In this document: positions 28,978 through 37,291 of the stretch, in pieces
Position numbering within the stretch: position 1 is the first letter of the stretch
Layout of the letters: each line of letters starts with the position of its first letter
The notes under the pieces: model-generated
What the model saw: only the letters and a program-made list of their open reading frames with translations
What the model was told of the DNA's origin: nothing
The model's database searches: none
Origin: Nitrospira sp.
GTDB lineage: Bacteria; Nitrospirota; Nitrospiria; Nitrospirales; Nitrospiraceae
Length of the DNA: 64,000 nucleotides
Direction of reading: 5' to 3'
Assembly (NCBI GenBank): GCA_029194675.1
Contig: JARFXP010000003.1
Span: forward strand, 372,001 to 436,000
Translations under genes and position numbers: made by a program

Positions 28978-29961
28978 TTATTGATTCGATACGCCATGGG
29001 CGAGCAATCGGGCAAGGGCAGCCGTGATCGGCTGCCCAGTCCTTTGTTCGACGAACAACCATTGTCCGGCGGGGTTGATTTCAAGAAACACATACTTGTT
29101 TTCCGGTGTCAGCCGCATGTCGATCGCGCCATACATCAAGCCGAATCGCGACAGAAGCATCTTTAGTCGACTGGTGACTTCGTCCGGCAGGGTAATGCTC
29201 TCGGTATGTGCCCGCGACATTTCCATGCGGAAGTCAACCGGGTATGAAGTTTCTTGTGAATAGATGGCGGCTGGAAAGAGTTCCTCACCGACCGCCGTGA
29301 TACGAAGATCGGCAATGGCAGGCACGTATTCCTGGAAGATGACGGGAGCATAGCGCACCGCGTCCAGCGCCTGTAATTCGGCCGGGCCTACAAGCCTAGT
29401 CTCTCGCCATTCGTGAATGGTGGCGGAAAACGCTTTGCAGATTGTGTGCCCAGCGCCGACCTCCTCAATGAAGCGGCGTGCTTCTTCCGGATCGTTCGTG
29501 ATAAGGGTTTTTGGAATGTCCAGACCGACTTCCTGAGCGATGCGCAGTTGAAAGGCTTTGCGGCTCGCAACGTCATCGCGGCTGGGATGATTGATCCACC
29601 GAGCATCGAGGGCATTCCAAAAACCGGCAAAAGCCTCCGATGCTTCGTTGTAAGCAAAGGTCTGATGTGTACCGCGAGTGACCTCAGGGTGAAGTTTAAA
29701 CGATTGAGGGCGACGCCACCAGACGGAGCGAATGTCGGCGCATCGGATTTCCGGCGTGGATTGAGAATACAGCGAGAACGAACGGACTCCCTTCCGCTCG
29801 TATGCCATCACGAGCCGAAGCTGCTGAGGAAACTGTGAAAGGTCGAGTAACCGCGCGTCGGCTCCCAGACGCCCAAGTTCAGCCAGGACCGCCGTCGCAT
29901 GTTCATCCACGGCGTGAGAGACAAGCAGGATCACACCGACCGCTTTTTGCTTGTTAGGCAC
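28978..29961 (-). CDS. ATP-grasp ligase of the MvdC/MvdD (graspetide synthetase) type
   Basis: 327 residues from a GTG at 29961 with GAGG upstream. Features of MvdC/MvdD-like ligases are visible: an N-terminal pre-ATP-grasp domain with DIRSVWWRRPQSFK, the ASRKAFQLRIAQEVGLDIPKT linker, and the C-terminal FLEINPAGQWLFVEQRTGQP signature where acidic Glu and Asn coordinate Mg-ATP. Known relatives use ATP to form ester or amide links between side chains of a precursor peptide. It starts six bases after the tyrosinase stop, so both are translated from one mRNA. The only plausible substrate nearby is the TLKFRDD repeat tail of the tyrosinase. Family is well supported; substrate is inferred. Confidence 0.82.
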   Translation of the reverse strand: MPNKQKAVGVILLVSHAVDEHATAVLAELGRLGADARLLDLSQFPQQLRLVMAYERKGVRSFSLYSQSTPEIRCADIRSVWWRRPQSFKLHPEVTRGTHQTFAYNEASEAFAGFWNALDARWINHPSRDDVASRKAFQLRIAQEVGLDIPKTLITNDPEEARRFIEEVGAGHTICKAFSATIHEWRETRLVGPAELQALDAVRYAPVIFQEYVPAIADLRITAVGEELFPAAIYSQETSYPVDFRMEMSRAHTESITLPDEVTSRLKMLLSRFGLMYGAIDMRLTPENKYVFLEINPAGQWLFVEQRTGQPITAALARLLAHGVSNQ

Positions 29962-29967
29962 TGAGCC

Positions 29968-31356
29968 TCAGCAACACCCTCCTTCATGCTGCGCGAGTTG
30001 CTGGTATTCTGCCTGCAGCGCGGCGTATTCTTGACGAAGCGCCATCAGTTGCTGTTCTTCGTTGGACGTGAGAAGACCCTGTCGCTGCGCATCTTCCCGT
30101 TCCATGATCGCTGCCTCGCATTGGGCGAGGGCGTTCTCACGCTCCGCAAGCGCCGATTGGAATGCGTCCGGAAAGCTCTGAGTCCATGCCATGGAGTGAT
30201 GCGGAGTGGCAAGGATGAACGGCGCGGACGACCGCCCCGCAGCACCTTGACTCATCTCTCGCACACCGGCCCTCGGATCGGGCAGGCCGGGGCCCGGCGT
30301 CACGCCGTCATCGGCAACCTTGAGTGTCCCACCGTCGTCGGAAAATTTCATCGTCGGCGTATCGTCCCGAAATTTGATGGTGGGCGGGCTATCGTCTCGA
30401 AACTTCAGTGTGGGCGGAATATCATCCCGGAATTTCAGAGTCGCGATATCATCTCGGAATTTCAGTGTGGGCGGAATATCGTCCCGGAATTTCAGAGTCG
30501 CGATATCATCTCGGAATTTCAATTTGGGCCGGCACTCGGGTTCCGTATCGTAAGCGTATCCCAGCGCTTGATGATCAAGCACGCTGCCGGGAGTCACCGT
30601 CTGACCTATGCCGGCCCACGGCTGCATCGCGTCTCCCAGATTGTGGCCCTGGGCCGCTCCGTTGACCGGCAGATACCCGGCGCCGGGATGGAGTCGTTGC
30701 CAATCCGCCCAGAGCTTATCTACGAAGCAGTGGTGAAGGAAGAAGATGGGATCGTTGGGAGAGGACATGGGCAACATAGATCCACCGACCCATACATGCA
30801 CAAGGTTGTGCAATTGAGGACCTGATATCCATCCTTCAAGGCGATTGCGAAATCCCGAGGCGGACAATCGAGTATACGGCGCCACGTCGTAGACCGTTTC
30901 GTTGAGAGCGGACGTGACGTCACTCGGCGTGGGAAGCGAGGGTGCCGAAATCCCGAAGCGACGTCGAAGGAATGGCCCATCGACATTCAGAGTCCAGTTA
31001 CCGTTCGCATGGGCAAAAGGCCCGGTCATCACTTGTCCGTCGGAAGGCCGGCCATCGCCGCCCATGAACGTGATGTCCCATAGAGACGAGCTTGGTGAAT
31101 TGTCGACCGTCCAATTCCAGTATGGAAGCGTGACGCTCGAATCAATCGTTTGGAGGTCCAGCTCGAACCGCCGAAGATACTCGCGATGCCATGGTAGAAA
31201 CGCAGGTCCTCGATGGGCATCGTTCATAGCATTGATGTGTTCTTGCACGTACTGGTCATACTTGCCGTTTGCTTTCAGCGCCAATACGGCTGCCACATAG
31301 TGTCCCTTTTCCTGAGCCGTAAGGGTTGCTTGATTCTTTCGACAGCGAAGTGCCAT
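29968..31356 (-). CDS. Tyrosinase-family protein with C-terminal array of graspetide-like TLKFRDD repeats
   Basis: 462 residues, with AGGAGG before the ATG. Residues 1-270 are a type 3 copper tyrosinase domain: CuA histidines in QEHINAMNDAHRGPAFLPWH (His40, His48, His57) and CuB histidines in PQLHNLVHVWVGG (His183, His187) plus DPIFFLHHCFVDKLWADWQ (His208/209). Residues 278-350 are eight tandem repeats of Thr-Leu/Ile/Met-Lys-Phe-x-Asp-Asp. A Gly/Pro linker, then a Gln/Glu-rich coiled coil (ALAERENALAQCEAAIMERE) and a HEGGCC end follow. Tyrosinases oxidise phenols with O2. The repeat resembles microviridin cores (T-x-K-Y-P-S-D), and the next gene is a matching ATP-grasp ligase. A MelC1-like cofactor gene precedes it. 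Confidence 0.85.
   Translation of the reverse strand: MALRCRKNQATLTAQEKGHYVAAVLALKANGKYDQYVQEHINAMNDAHRGPAFLPWHREYLRRFELDLQTIDSSVTLPYWNWTVDNSPSSSLWDITFMGGDGRPSDGQVMTGPFAHANGNWTLNVDGPFLRRRFGISAPSLPTPSDVTSALNETVYDVAPYTRLSASGFRNRLEGWISGPQLHNLVHVWVGGSMLPMSSPNDPIFFLHHCFVDKLWADWQRLHPGAGYLPVNGAAQGHNLGDAMQPWAGIGQTVTPGSVLDHQALGYAYDTEPECRPKLKFRDDIATLKFRDDIPPTLKFRDDIATLKFRDDIPPTLKFRDDSPPTIKFRDDTPTMKFSDDGGTLKVADDGVTPGPGLPDPRAGVREMSQGAAGRSSAPFILATPHHSMAWTQSFPDAFQSALAERENALAQCEAAIMEREDAQRQGLLTSNEEQQLMALRQEYAALQAEYQQLAQHEGGCC
30307..30525 (-). repeat. Tandem repeat array coding for eight T-[LIM]-K-[FV]-x-D-D units
   Basis: Units in order end as KLKFRDD, TLKFRDD, TLKFRDD, TLKFRDD, TLKFRDD, TIKFRDD, TMKFSDD and TLKVADD, separated by two or three residues (IA, IPP, IA, IPP, SPP, TP, GG). 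At DNA level a 57-base two-unit block is nearly identical at about 30425 and 30482, which indicates a recent duplication. The last units (lower coordinates) are more diverged. Confidence 0.9.
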
Positions 31357-31407
31357 TTCATCCTCCTGTACCAGAAGTCCACGTTAGGGTCCATAGACAC
31401 TTCCGAA

Positions 31408-31773
31408 CTATTTCTCGCCGTGATTGCGATCAGGTTTGTGACTCGGGTGTGAGCCGTGGCCAGAGTGTGGCTCAGAGACACTAATCTCAGCTTCTCCCCA
31501 TTGGCGAATGAGATCTTCGGCCAACTCATACGGGGAGCCATAAACTTTAAACATGCTCGCGTGCGAAAGAAATCCGTCCTCTGCTCTTTCAACAGGGATC
31601 TCGTTCCCGTCTATACGGAGACGAACCGACGCATCTTCCTTTGTCAACGCCCTCTCTCGTCCAGCATCAACCTCTATAGTGTGTCCACGGTAGACAGTTT
31701 TGTCCGGACGTTGCCCCTCTTTCTCCGGTGAAGCAGTCCGATGTCGGCGTCGCCTGTTTGTTTCCTTCGGCAT
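31408..31773 (-). CDS. MelC1-like tyrosinase cofactor (copper caddie) candidate
   Basis: 121 residues from ATG 31773 with GGGGAGG upstream. The middle follows the pattern of Streptomyces MelC1: TVYRGHTIEV, then VRLRIDGNEIPVERAEDGFL, then SHASMFKVYGSPYELAEDLI, matching the MelC1 order of YxGRxI, a VDGxxLxV strand, a dG-x-x-S turn, a Tyr near the loop and a closing helix. MelC1 proteins deliver copper to apo-tyrosinase and hold it until activated. The C-terminus is rich in histidine (HSGHGSHPSHKPDRNH), which could bind copper. No signal peptide is seen. It lies 51 bases before the tyrosinase gene. Similarity is by pattern only, so confidence is moderate. Confidence 0.6.
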   Translation of the reverse strand: MPKETNRRRRHRTASPEKEGQRPDKTVYRGHTIEVDAGRERALTKEDASVRLRIDGNEIPVERAEDGFLSHASMFKVYGSPYELAEDLIRQWGEAEISVSEPHSGHGSHPSHKPDRNHGEK

Positions 31774-32472
31774 AGCAGACCTCCCCTCGTTTGAATCTCA
31801 TAGAGTAAGGGAATGCGATTTAAGCATCAATGCACCGAGCGGTTAAGCCGATGTGTATAGGCTGACCCTTGAAGCCCAAGAGCCGTTAAAAACAGTGTCC
31901 TAGTTCGAAGCAGGAATCAGTAGGCAGATGGGCTTGTCTGCCCACAAAGGTCTATCTTGCTCGACTAACTAACTTCCGTAAATCGATTGATCAACTTTTC
32001 TCCTTGCTGCATGTGTTGGATTGCGATGTCGATCTCGAAGTTCGCTCCAAATACTTCAGCGGGAGAGCAATAATAGCAGATCGGACAAAATATTGTTATA
32101 GCGAAGATAGATAGTGAGGAACATTTAGAGTGGCGGTTTTAGAAGTGCCCCATTTTTTATATGAATATAAAGGAAGAAAAAAGTCTCGAGTCGAATGTAA
32201 TTGAGGAACGAAAGCTAGTTTTCACACTGTCGGCCAAAGATGCCTTAAGTGGGAATACAATAGTCCACCGTCGACTATAATAGGAGGGAAGACTTCCAGG
32301 AGGGAGACTTTGGAGTAGGATTCACATTCGAAATTAGAGCCACATCCCTAAGCCAAGTCTAACAGTCCCAGTGGAGCGGACGGCTACACCGTGGCCTCTT
32401 TTTGAGATCTGTTGTGGCTCCATACCGCTAGGCCGCCGCACTCAGGTGGGGTCCTGCGCACAGGAGGACAAG
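31774..32472. other. A/T-richer gene-free region upstream of the tyrosinase operon
   Basis: About 700 bases lacking a supportable gene, with clearly lower GC than its neighbours around 32090-32290 (for example ATATGAATATAAAGGAAG). It should contain the promoter for the operon reading left from 31773 and for the small gene reading right from 32473. No RNA or repeat recognised. Confidence 0.4.
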
Positions 32473-32664
32473 ATGTCAGATCTACCGGCCATCAGCATAA
32501 CCGTTGTTCCGCTGCCTAACGGAGGCTGGAGCGTCCAGCTCCGCCCGGCAGGACCAGCTCTCCCCGAGAACGCTTCCGCAAAGGACATGGAGCTCGCGCG
32601 CGCCTGTTATCACATCCTGCGGGAGCAGGTGTCGTTTCAGGTCACGCGCGCGTTTGCCGCCTGA
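32473..32664 (+). CDS. Small protein of 63 residues, unknown function
   Basis: A strong ribosome site (AGGAGGACAAG) stands directly before ATG 32473. The product (MSDLPAISITVVPLPNGGWS ... LARACYHILREQVSFQVTRA) has a plausible beta-hairpin followed by a helix. I do not recognise it. It is isolated in an otherwise gene-poor region. Confidence 0.5.
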   Translation: MSDLPAISITVVPLPNGGWSVQLRPAGPALPENASAKDMELARACYHILREQVSFQVTRAFAA

Positions 32665-33572
32665 CCGACTCGTGGACCGGTGCGCGGAGCTCATAAGGGG
32701 GATGGCTGCGAGCCCGCGGGTGCTGATTAGCCCCACGCCGGTCCACCCAACGCCCTCGCCGACGGGTGAGGAACTGAGTCGCCTCGGCCGCGAGCCACGC
32801 GAAGGGTGGCGCCATGCGGCAGCCACGAATTCTGTGTTTCGGCACCATGGACGCGGCCGGGTACCGACAGTTCTCTGGGGCACACGCTGTGCCAGGGGCG
32901 GCAGAGAGAGACCAGCCGGCGTCTCTGTCTCGCCTTGATCCTGATGGGTGACGGGTGCGACTCAGTGGTGGGAGTCGACACCACCGGAAGGAGAACGGGG
33001 ACGCGCGTCAGGCCTCACACGGGGGAGTGGTGTCCACACAATCCCAGCGCACGATGCCTGAGGATGGAAAGCGACGTGCGGAAGGTGTCGTGTGCCTCTT
33101 GACTGGAGTCTTCGAGATGGTCGACCCCTTTTCATTGTCCTCCCAATAGCGCAGATGAGGAAGTCATATCTGGGAAGTGGTTACAGGAGCTAGACATCGA
33201 ACTTACCAAGCTTCGAGGCTGAGCGGCTCACTTGGATGTCCACTACACCTTTACACCTTCCGTCACCGTCACGTGGTTACCGTCGGACTCCTACCGGACG
33301 CCAAAGGCCGTTCCCACCGCGCGCTCAGGAATGGCGTGGTTTCCCTGCCACAGTAACCACCTCCATTCCAAGCCGCTATGACCGCATGGATTCATAGATT
33401 TATCAGTTATATCGATCAGGCCAGTGTTTCGCGTTCGTTCCACAAAGGAAGGAATCGTCTCCTGTCTACCGCACAAGAGGAATCTCTTCCCACCGCGTTG
33501 TATAACGCGGTCTGCGGAAACCGGCCCGCATTGCCCATTACCGCTTTGTGCCGCCAAGATCGCCAAATTGGA
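32665..33572. other. Gene-poor, possibly decayed region
   Basis: About 900 bases in which only short, unconvincing frames occur. It contains a second copy (about 33477-33510) of the sequence seen at 28610. It ends against a UmuC remnant. Likely decayed accessory DNA. Confidence 0.4.
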
Positions 33573-33842
33573 TCATGCGCGCACCATGGTCTGAATTAAT
33601 TGCATCAACCGCTTCATCAGCCGCGATTGTCTTTGCCGGTCCCTTTCATCGAACAGATCGTGCCGTTCCCTTACCGCCGGAACCAGATCCGTCAGCATGA
33701 CGCCGCATTTCTGGTAAGCGTGGCCGGGCCGGAAAATCTTCTCACTGATCGTTGTGACCGCATCGATGAGATCCGAAAGCGTGCTCATCACGCGCCGGGA
33801 CATGTCGCCGTAGAGCGCATAGTTGGAGCTGGAGACTTTCAC
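33573..33842 (-). pseudogene. UmuC (Y-family DNA polymerase) C-terminal remnant
   Basis: The fragment SEKIFRPGHAYQKCGVMLTD followed by LVPAVRERHDLFDERDRQRQ and SRLMKRLMQLIQTM matches the C-terminal end (DUF4113) of UmuC, the catalytic subunit of error-prone polymerase V. The catalytic palm, fingers and thumb domains are absent upstream, as is umuD. It is a relic of an SOS mutagenesis gene. Confidence 0.78.
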
Positions 33843-33958
33843 ATTGTGGTGCCTGATCTTGTCGGTTTATCGGTTTAAATGATACGGGTCTCCCATCGCG
33901 AAGCCGAGCGCCTTGGCTTCATGGCTGCGCACTTAGCTCTCTGCGAAGGCGGTGAAGC

Positions 33959-34465
33959 TTGCCCTGCCTTGCAAGACGTGTTACCACCACGCTCGTGATA
34001 ATTGCGTCCTGGGACGAACCACGTATTGTGGAGTGGAGTCAGCTGTTGCTGGACAGCTATCGTCATTGGATTGGAAAAGATCTGATCGAGCGGGCGGGCG
34101 ACAGGAACCGGCAAGCGCGAACATTGTTCGAAGCCTCCTTTGTCGTGGTGTCGCACAGTGTGGAACCGGACCCGATCTTGAATTATGGCAATCAAACCGC
34201 CTTGGACCTCTGGGAACTCTCCTGGGATCGATTCATCAAGACGCCGTCGCGACTCACGGCCGAGCCGGATGACCGGGCTGAGCGGGCAAGGATGTTGGAA
34301 CGAGCCAAACTCTACGGTTACTTCGACGGATATCGGGGAATCAGAATTTCTTCGACAGGTCAACGCTTCCTTGTCGAGCAGGCATTGATCTGGAACGTTA
34401 TCGATTCGGTTGGGACACCTGTCGGTCAAGCCGCGACGTTCTCACAATGGTTCAACGTGTCCTGA
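33959..34465 (+). CDS. MEKHLA domain protein
   Basis: 168 residues if the TTG at 33959 is used (AAGGCGG lies about six bases upstream); a GTG at 33995 is an alternative. The body is a MEKHLA domain, a PAS-like sensor fold: LLLDSYRHWIGKDLIE, FVVVSHSVEPDPILNYGNQT, ALDLWELSWDRFIKTPSRLT and RISSTGQRFLVEQALIWNVI. In bacteria these are small stand-alone proteins of unknown role. It stands alone between the UmuC remnant and a convergent CBS gene. Confidence 0.8.
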   Translation: MPCLARRVTTTLVIIASWDEPRIVEWSQLLLDSYRHWIGKDLIERAGDRNRQARTLFEASFVVVSHSVEPDPILNYGNQTALDLWELSWDRFIKTPSRLTAEPDDRAERARMLERAKLYGYFDGYRGIRISSTGQRFLVEQALIWNVIDSVGTPVGQAATFSQWFNVS

Positions 34466-34557
34466 TCCAGAAGAGCGCATAGATTTCGACACTTCCGGAT
34501 TGATCACGGCAACGGCCACTCAGGGGAGCCGGACAGTCCACGGCTGTGGAGGAGGAG

Positions 34558-35172
34558 TCACGTCCAGAGTTCGAGGGGACCGTGGTTCGCGAGACCCTGC
34601 AACAGATCTCGGATAGCAAGGATGCCTACGACACGACGATCGTGATCCAAGATCGGAACGGCATGAATCCGTTCATCGAGCATGACGCGAGCAATGTCAC
34701 GGATCTCTGTCACGGGTGTTGCAGAAACAACTCGAGAAGTCATGATGTCAGCCAATCGCCGCCTGGAGGCCTGTCGCTTATCGGCCGCCGTGATCAGTTC
34801 CGGAACATGATGGAGTAGGTCCTGATACGACACCATTCCGACGAGAGTGTCGTGCATCGACGTGATGGGGATATGGTGGAATCCTTTGTGCGACATGCTC
34901 GACCAGGCGTCCAGCAAGGTGCTGTCGGATGGAAGAGAGTGAACCGGAGCACTCATCAAGTCCCGAGCTAAGATCGCCGGTTTCGGGTGTGGCCGTTCGC
35001 TGTTCTGTTGTTGATAAGCTGTTTGTGCTGCCAAGGCCGAGCGATCTAATGAAGAGGAATGTCGGCCATGATGCCCTCGCTCTCCAGCAGATTCGGCACG
35101 GCCATTCCGTGGGCCAACCGGCTTAATCGGATACGTCTCCACGATTCCATTGACCGACAGAATGATGGGCAT
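34558..35172 (-). CDS. Tandem CBS-domain protein
   Basis: 204 residues from ATG 35172, with GAGG upstream; longer in-frame starts would run into an intergenic repeat. After a variable N-terminal 80 residues come two CBS domains: ILARDLMSAPVHSLPSDSTL with FHHIPITSMHDTLVGMVSYQ, and LADIMTSRVVSATPVTEIRD with HAVPILDHDRRVVGILAIRD. Such pairs bind adenine nucleotides and often regulate another protein; no partner gene is adjacent. Confidence 0.85.
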   Translation of the reverse strand: MPIILSVNGIVETYPIKPVGPRNGRAESAGERGHHGRHSSSLDRSALAAQTAYQQQNSERPHPKPAILARDLMSAPVHSLPSDSTLLDAWSSMSHKGFHHIPITSMHDTLVGMVSYQDLLHHVPELITAADKRQASRRRLADIMTSRVVSATPVTEIRDIARVMLDERIHAVPILDHDRRVVGILAIRDLLQGLANHGPLELWT

Positions 35173-35220
35173 GCTGCATTTCCTCAACTGCCGTATCGGA
35201 GTCTTCGGAAAATACTTAAG

Positions 35221-35331
35221 CTGAGGATGTTGCAAAAACTCTCCAGCGTCGTCCTTCTCGCGAGTCGCCCCTCGGCAGCACTCTGGGAGGCTGGATTTTG
35301 TAGTGCAACATTTTCGTTCTTGCAACCTCAG
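35221..35331. repeat. Intergenic inverted-repeat element, copy C (degenerate)
   Basis: Begins CTGAGGATGTTGCAAAAAC and ends with GTTCTTGCAACCTCAG, the inverted form, and shares CTCCAGCGTCGT with copy B. The middle is diverged. It lies upstream of the CBS gene and part of it has become a false N-terminal extension of that frame. Confidence 0.6.
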
Positions 35332-35539
35332 CGTTCCAAATCGGTTGCTTCCGTTTTAAGCACTATGCTATAAGGCCAGAAGGATCATTGCGTGACGTGG
35401 CGAGTGTTGACAAGCGGTGCAAAGGCAATAGACGAAAGGCAGGCACATTACCAAAGGCCTGCACGTCCTCCAAGATTGACATCATACATATAATTCACAA
35501 GCCTCTATTTATCTCTTCTTTTCTCGCAAGGGGGTAGTC

Positions 35540-36016
35540 ATGGGCAAGACATTGTGGGCGGTCTTTCTAGGCCTCGGAATGGTGTTGGTTGGGGTTTCGG
35601 GTTCGTATGCGCTTCAGGCAGGCGGTGTTGAGACCGGTGATCTGGAAACCGGTTCTGTCGTCGGACAGCCGTTTAAGGAGCTGACCGTGGATGCTTCGTT
35701 CTATTCTGTGGATATCGGCAACATGAAGACTTGGTATCCTCCCACGACGGTCATCGATTTTAAGACGCGTCCTGGTGCTCCAGTTCTGATAAAAGTGACG
35801 AACAATTCCACTACCGAACATGGCTTTCAGCTGAGTGCTGCAGTCAATCAATCGGGACCATTTGTCTTGGATACCAGGTTAGTGGTCAAGCCTGGAGAAA
35901 CGAAGTACATCGGTGTGCCAACGAGCGATTTGTTTTATGCAGCGGGGAATACCCTCGAATATCGTTGTCACTTGCATCCGGCCCATGTCGGCGGCAAGTT
36001 GCTTATGCTCAAGTAA
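35540..36016 (+). CDS. Secreted cupredoxin-like protein
   Basis: 158 residues, with AAGGGGG before the ATG and a signal peptide (LWAVFLGLGMVLVGVSGSYA). The mature domain has a cupredoxin beta-sandwich with likely type 1 copper ligands: His in NSTTEHGFQLS and the C-terminal loop EYRCHLHPAHVGGKLLM, containing Cys, His and Met. It may carry electrons in the periplasm or bind copper. A strong terminator follows it, so it is probably a single-gene unit. Confidence 0.82.
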   Translation: MGKTLWAVFLGLGMVLVGVSGSYALQAGGVETGDLETGSVVGQPFKELTVDASFYSVDIGNMKTWYPPTTVIDFKTRPGAPVLIKVTNNSTTEHGFQLSAAVNQSGPFVLDTRLVVKPGETKYIGVPTSDLFYAAGNTLEYRCHLHPAHVGGKLLMLK

Positions 36017-36036
36017 GTTATTCCGATTCGGACAGT

Positions 36037-36071
36037 AAAAAGGCCTCGGTGACGCTCACCGAGGCCTTTTT
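36037..36071 (+). terminator. Rho-independent terminator of the cupredoxin gene
   Basis: A perfect 12-base stem (AGGCCTCGGTGA / TCACCGAGGCCT) with a three-base loop, followed by TTTTT and preceded by AAAAA, about 25 bases after the stop codon. Confidence 0.92.
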
Positions 36072-36092
36072 GTTCTGCGCCCACAATCACTC

Positions 36093-36128
36093 AAAACAAA
36101 AGACCCTGGCTCTCGATGGACCCAGGGC
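36093..36128 (-). terminator. Rho-independent terminator of the ferredoxin gene
   Basis: On the minus strand CCCTGG and CCAGGG form a stem around a loop at 36103-36127, followed by TCTTTTGTTTTG. It lies about 30 bases beyond the ferredoxin stop codon. Confidence 0.7.
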
Positions 36129-36156
36129 CCTCAAATAATAAAGTCAATGGACAGGA

Positions 36157-36507
<351 letters not shown>

Positions 36508-36758
36508 CTAAGCCTCCTTATCACGTCAAAATCACAATCACGTCAAAATCACATCAAAAGACTATAAGAACATTGACAAGTTCACGCGGCTCACACCATA
36601 GTGCCTCGGCCGACATATGGTGAGTAAGAACGCTGAAATGCATTTTATTCCGTGATTCTTTTCTAAGTCAACTGAACGGAATCTGGTTAGAAGACCTAGG
36701 CCATTATTGTGCCTGGGCCATTGGGCCCAACACAGAAGAAAGCATCGGTCGTCATCAT

Positions 36759-37259
36759 ATGACATCTGATCGAGCTCCGGCCAACAATCGAGAACAGCGG
36801 AAACAGCGGATCATCATGATGGCTTTGCTCGCCCTTCTCCTGATGAGCGCATCGGTTTTCCTCGTCGAACGCAAGGAATCGAGCATCATCGTCGTCACGT
36901 TCCCGAGTGGTGTCGAGCTGGAAGCCGAAGTGGCGGACACGCCGGAGAAGTTGCTCTTCGGGCTTGCCTTTCGAGATGCATTGCCTCCAAACGGCGGCAT
37001 GCTTTATATCTTTGAGCAAAACGGAATGCATCGCGTGACAACCAAGGAATATCGATTCCCGATCGACATTCTGTGGGTGGACGAGAGTCATCATGTGGTG
37101 TATATGCTGGAACATGCAGAGCCATGTGCCAAAGATCCGTGCCTGCTTTTCGGGCCACCGCTCGAAGCTGTTCGCTATGTGATACAGGCAGTGTCGGGGT
37201 TCATTCAGAAAACTGGAGTTGCAAAAGGCGACGAGCTCAAGTTTGCCCTTCGGATGTAG
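36759..37259 (+). CDS. DUF192-family exported or membrane-anchored protein
   Basis: 166 residues with an N-terminal hydrophobic helix (IIMMALLALLLMSASVFLVE) and a DUF192 domain: EVADTPEKLLFGLAFRDALP, GGMLYIFEQNG, FPIDILWVDESHHVV and FIQKTGVAKGDELKF. DUF192 proteins are usually periplasmic and of unknown function. The Rieske gene follows 32 bases later on the same strand. Confidence 0.83.
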   Translation: MTSDRAPANNREQRKQRIIMMALLALLLMSASVFLVERKESSIIVVTFPSGVELEAEVADTPEKLLFGLAFRDALPPNGGMLYIFEQNGMHRVTTKEYRFPIDILWVDESHHVVYMLEHAEPCAKDPCLLFGPPLEAVRYVIQAVSGFIQKTGVAKGDELKFALRM

Positions 37260-37291
37260 AGGCTGGGCCATCGCAAGAGGACATACGCACG

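Noticed and set aside
30307-30525. Regularly spaced repeats that could suggest a CRISPR array.
   Set aside because: The repeats are in frame in a coding region, spacers are short and repeated, and no cas gene is present.
33378-33599. 73-codon plus-strand frame beside the UmuC remnant.
   Set aside because: No ribosome site or family; it runs into the remnant from the other strand and includes the short shared repeat.
35476-35494. TTGACA and TATAAT before the cupredoxin gene.
   Set aside because: They are only seven bases apart, too close to be a sigma-70 pair; the -10 may be real but not with this -35.
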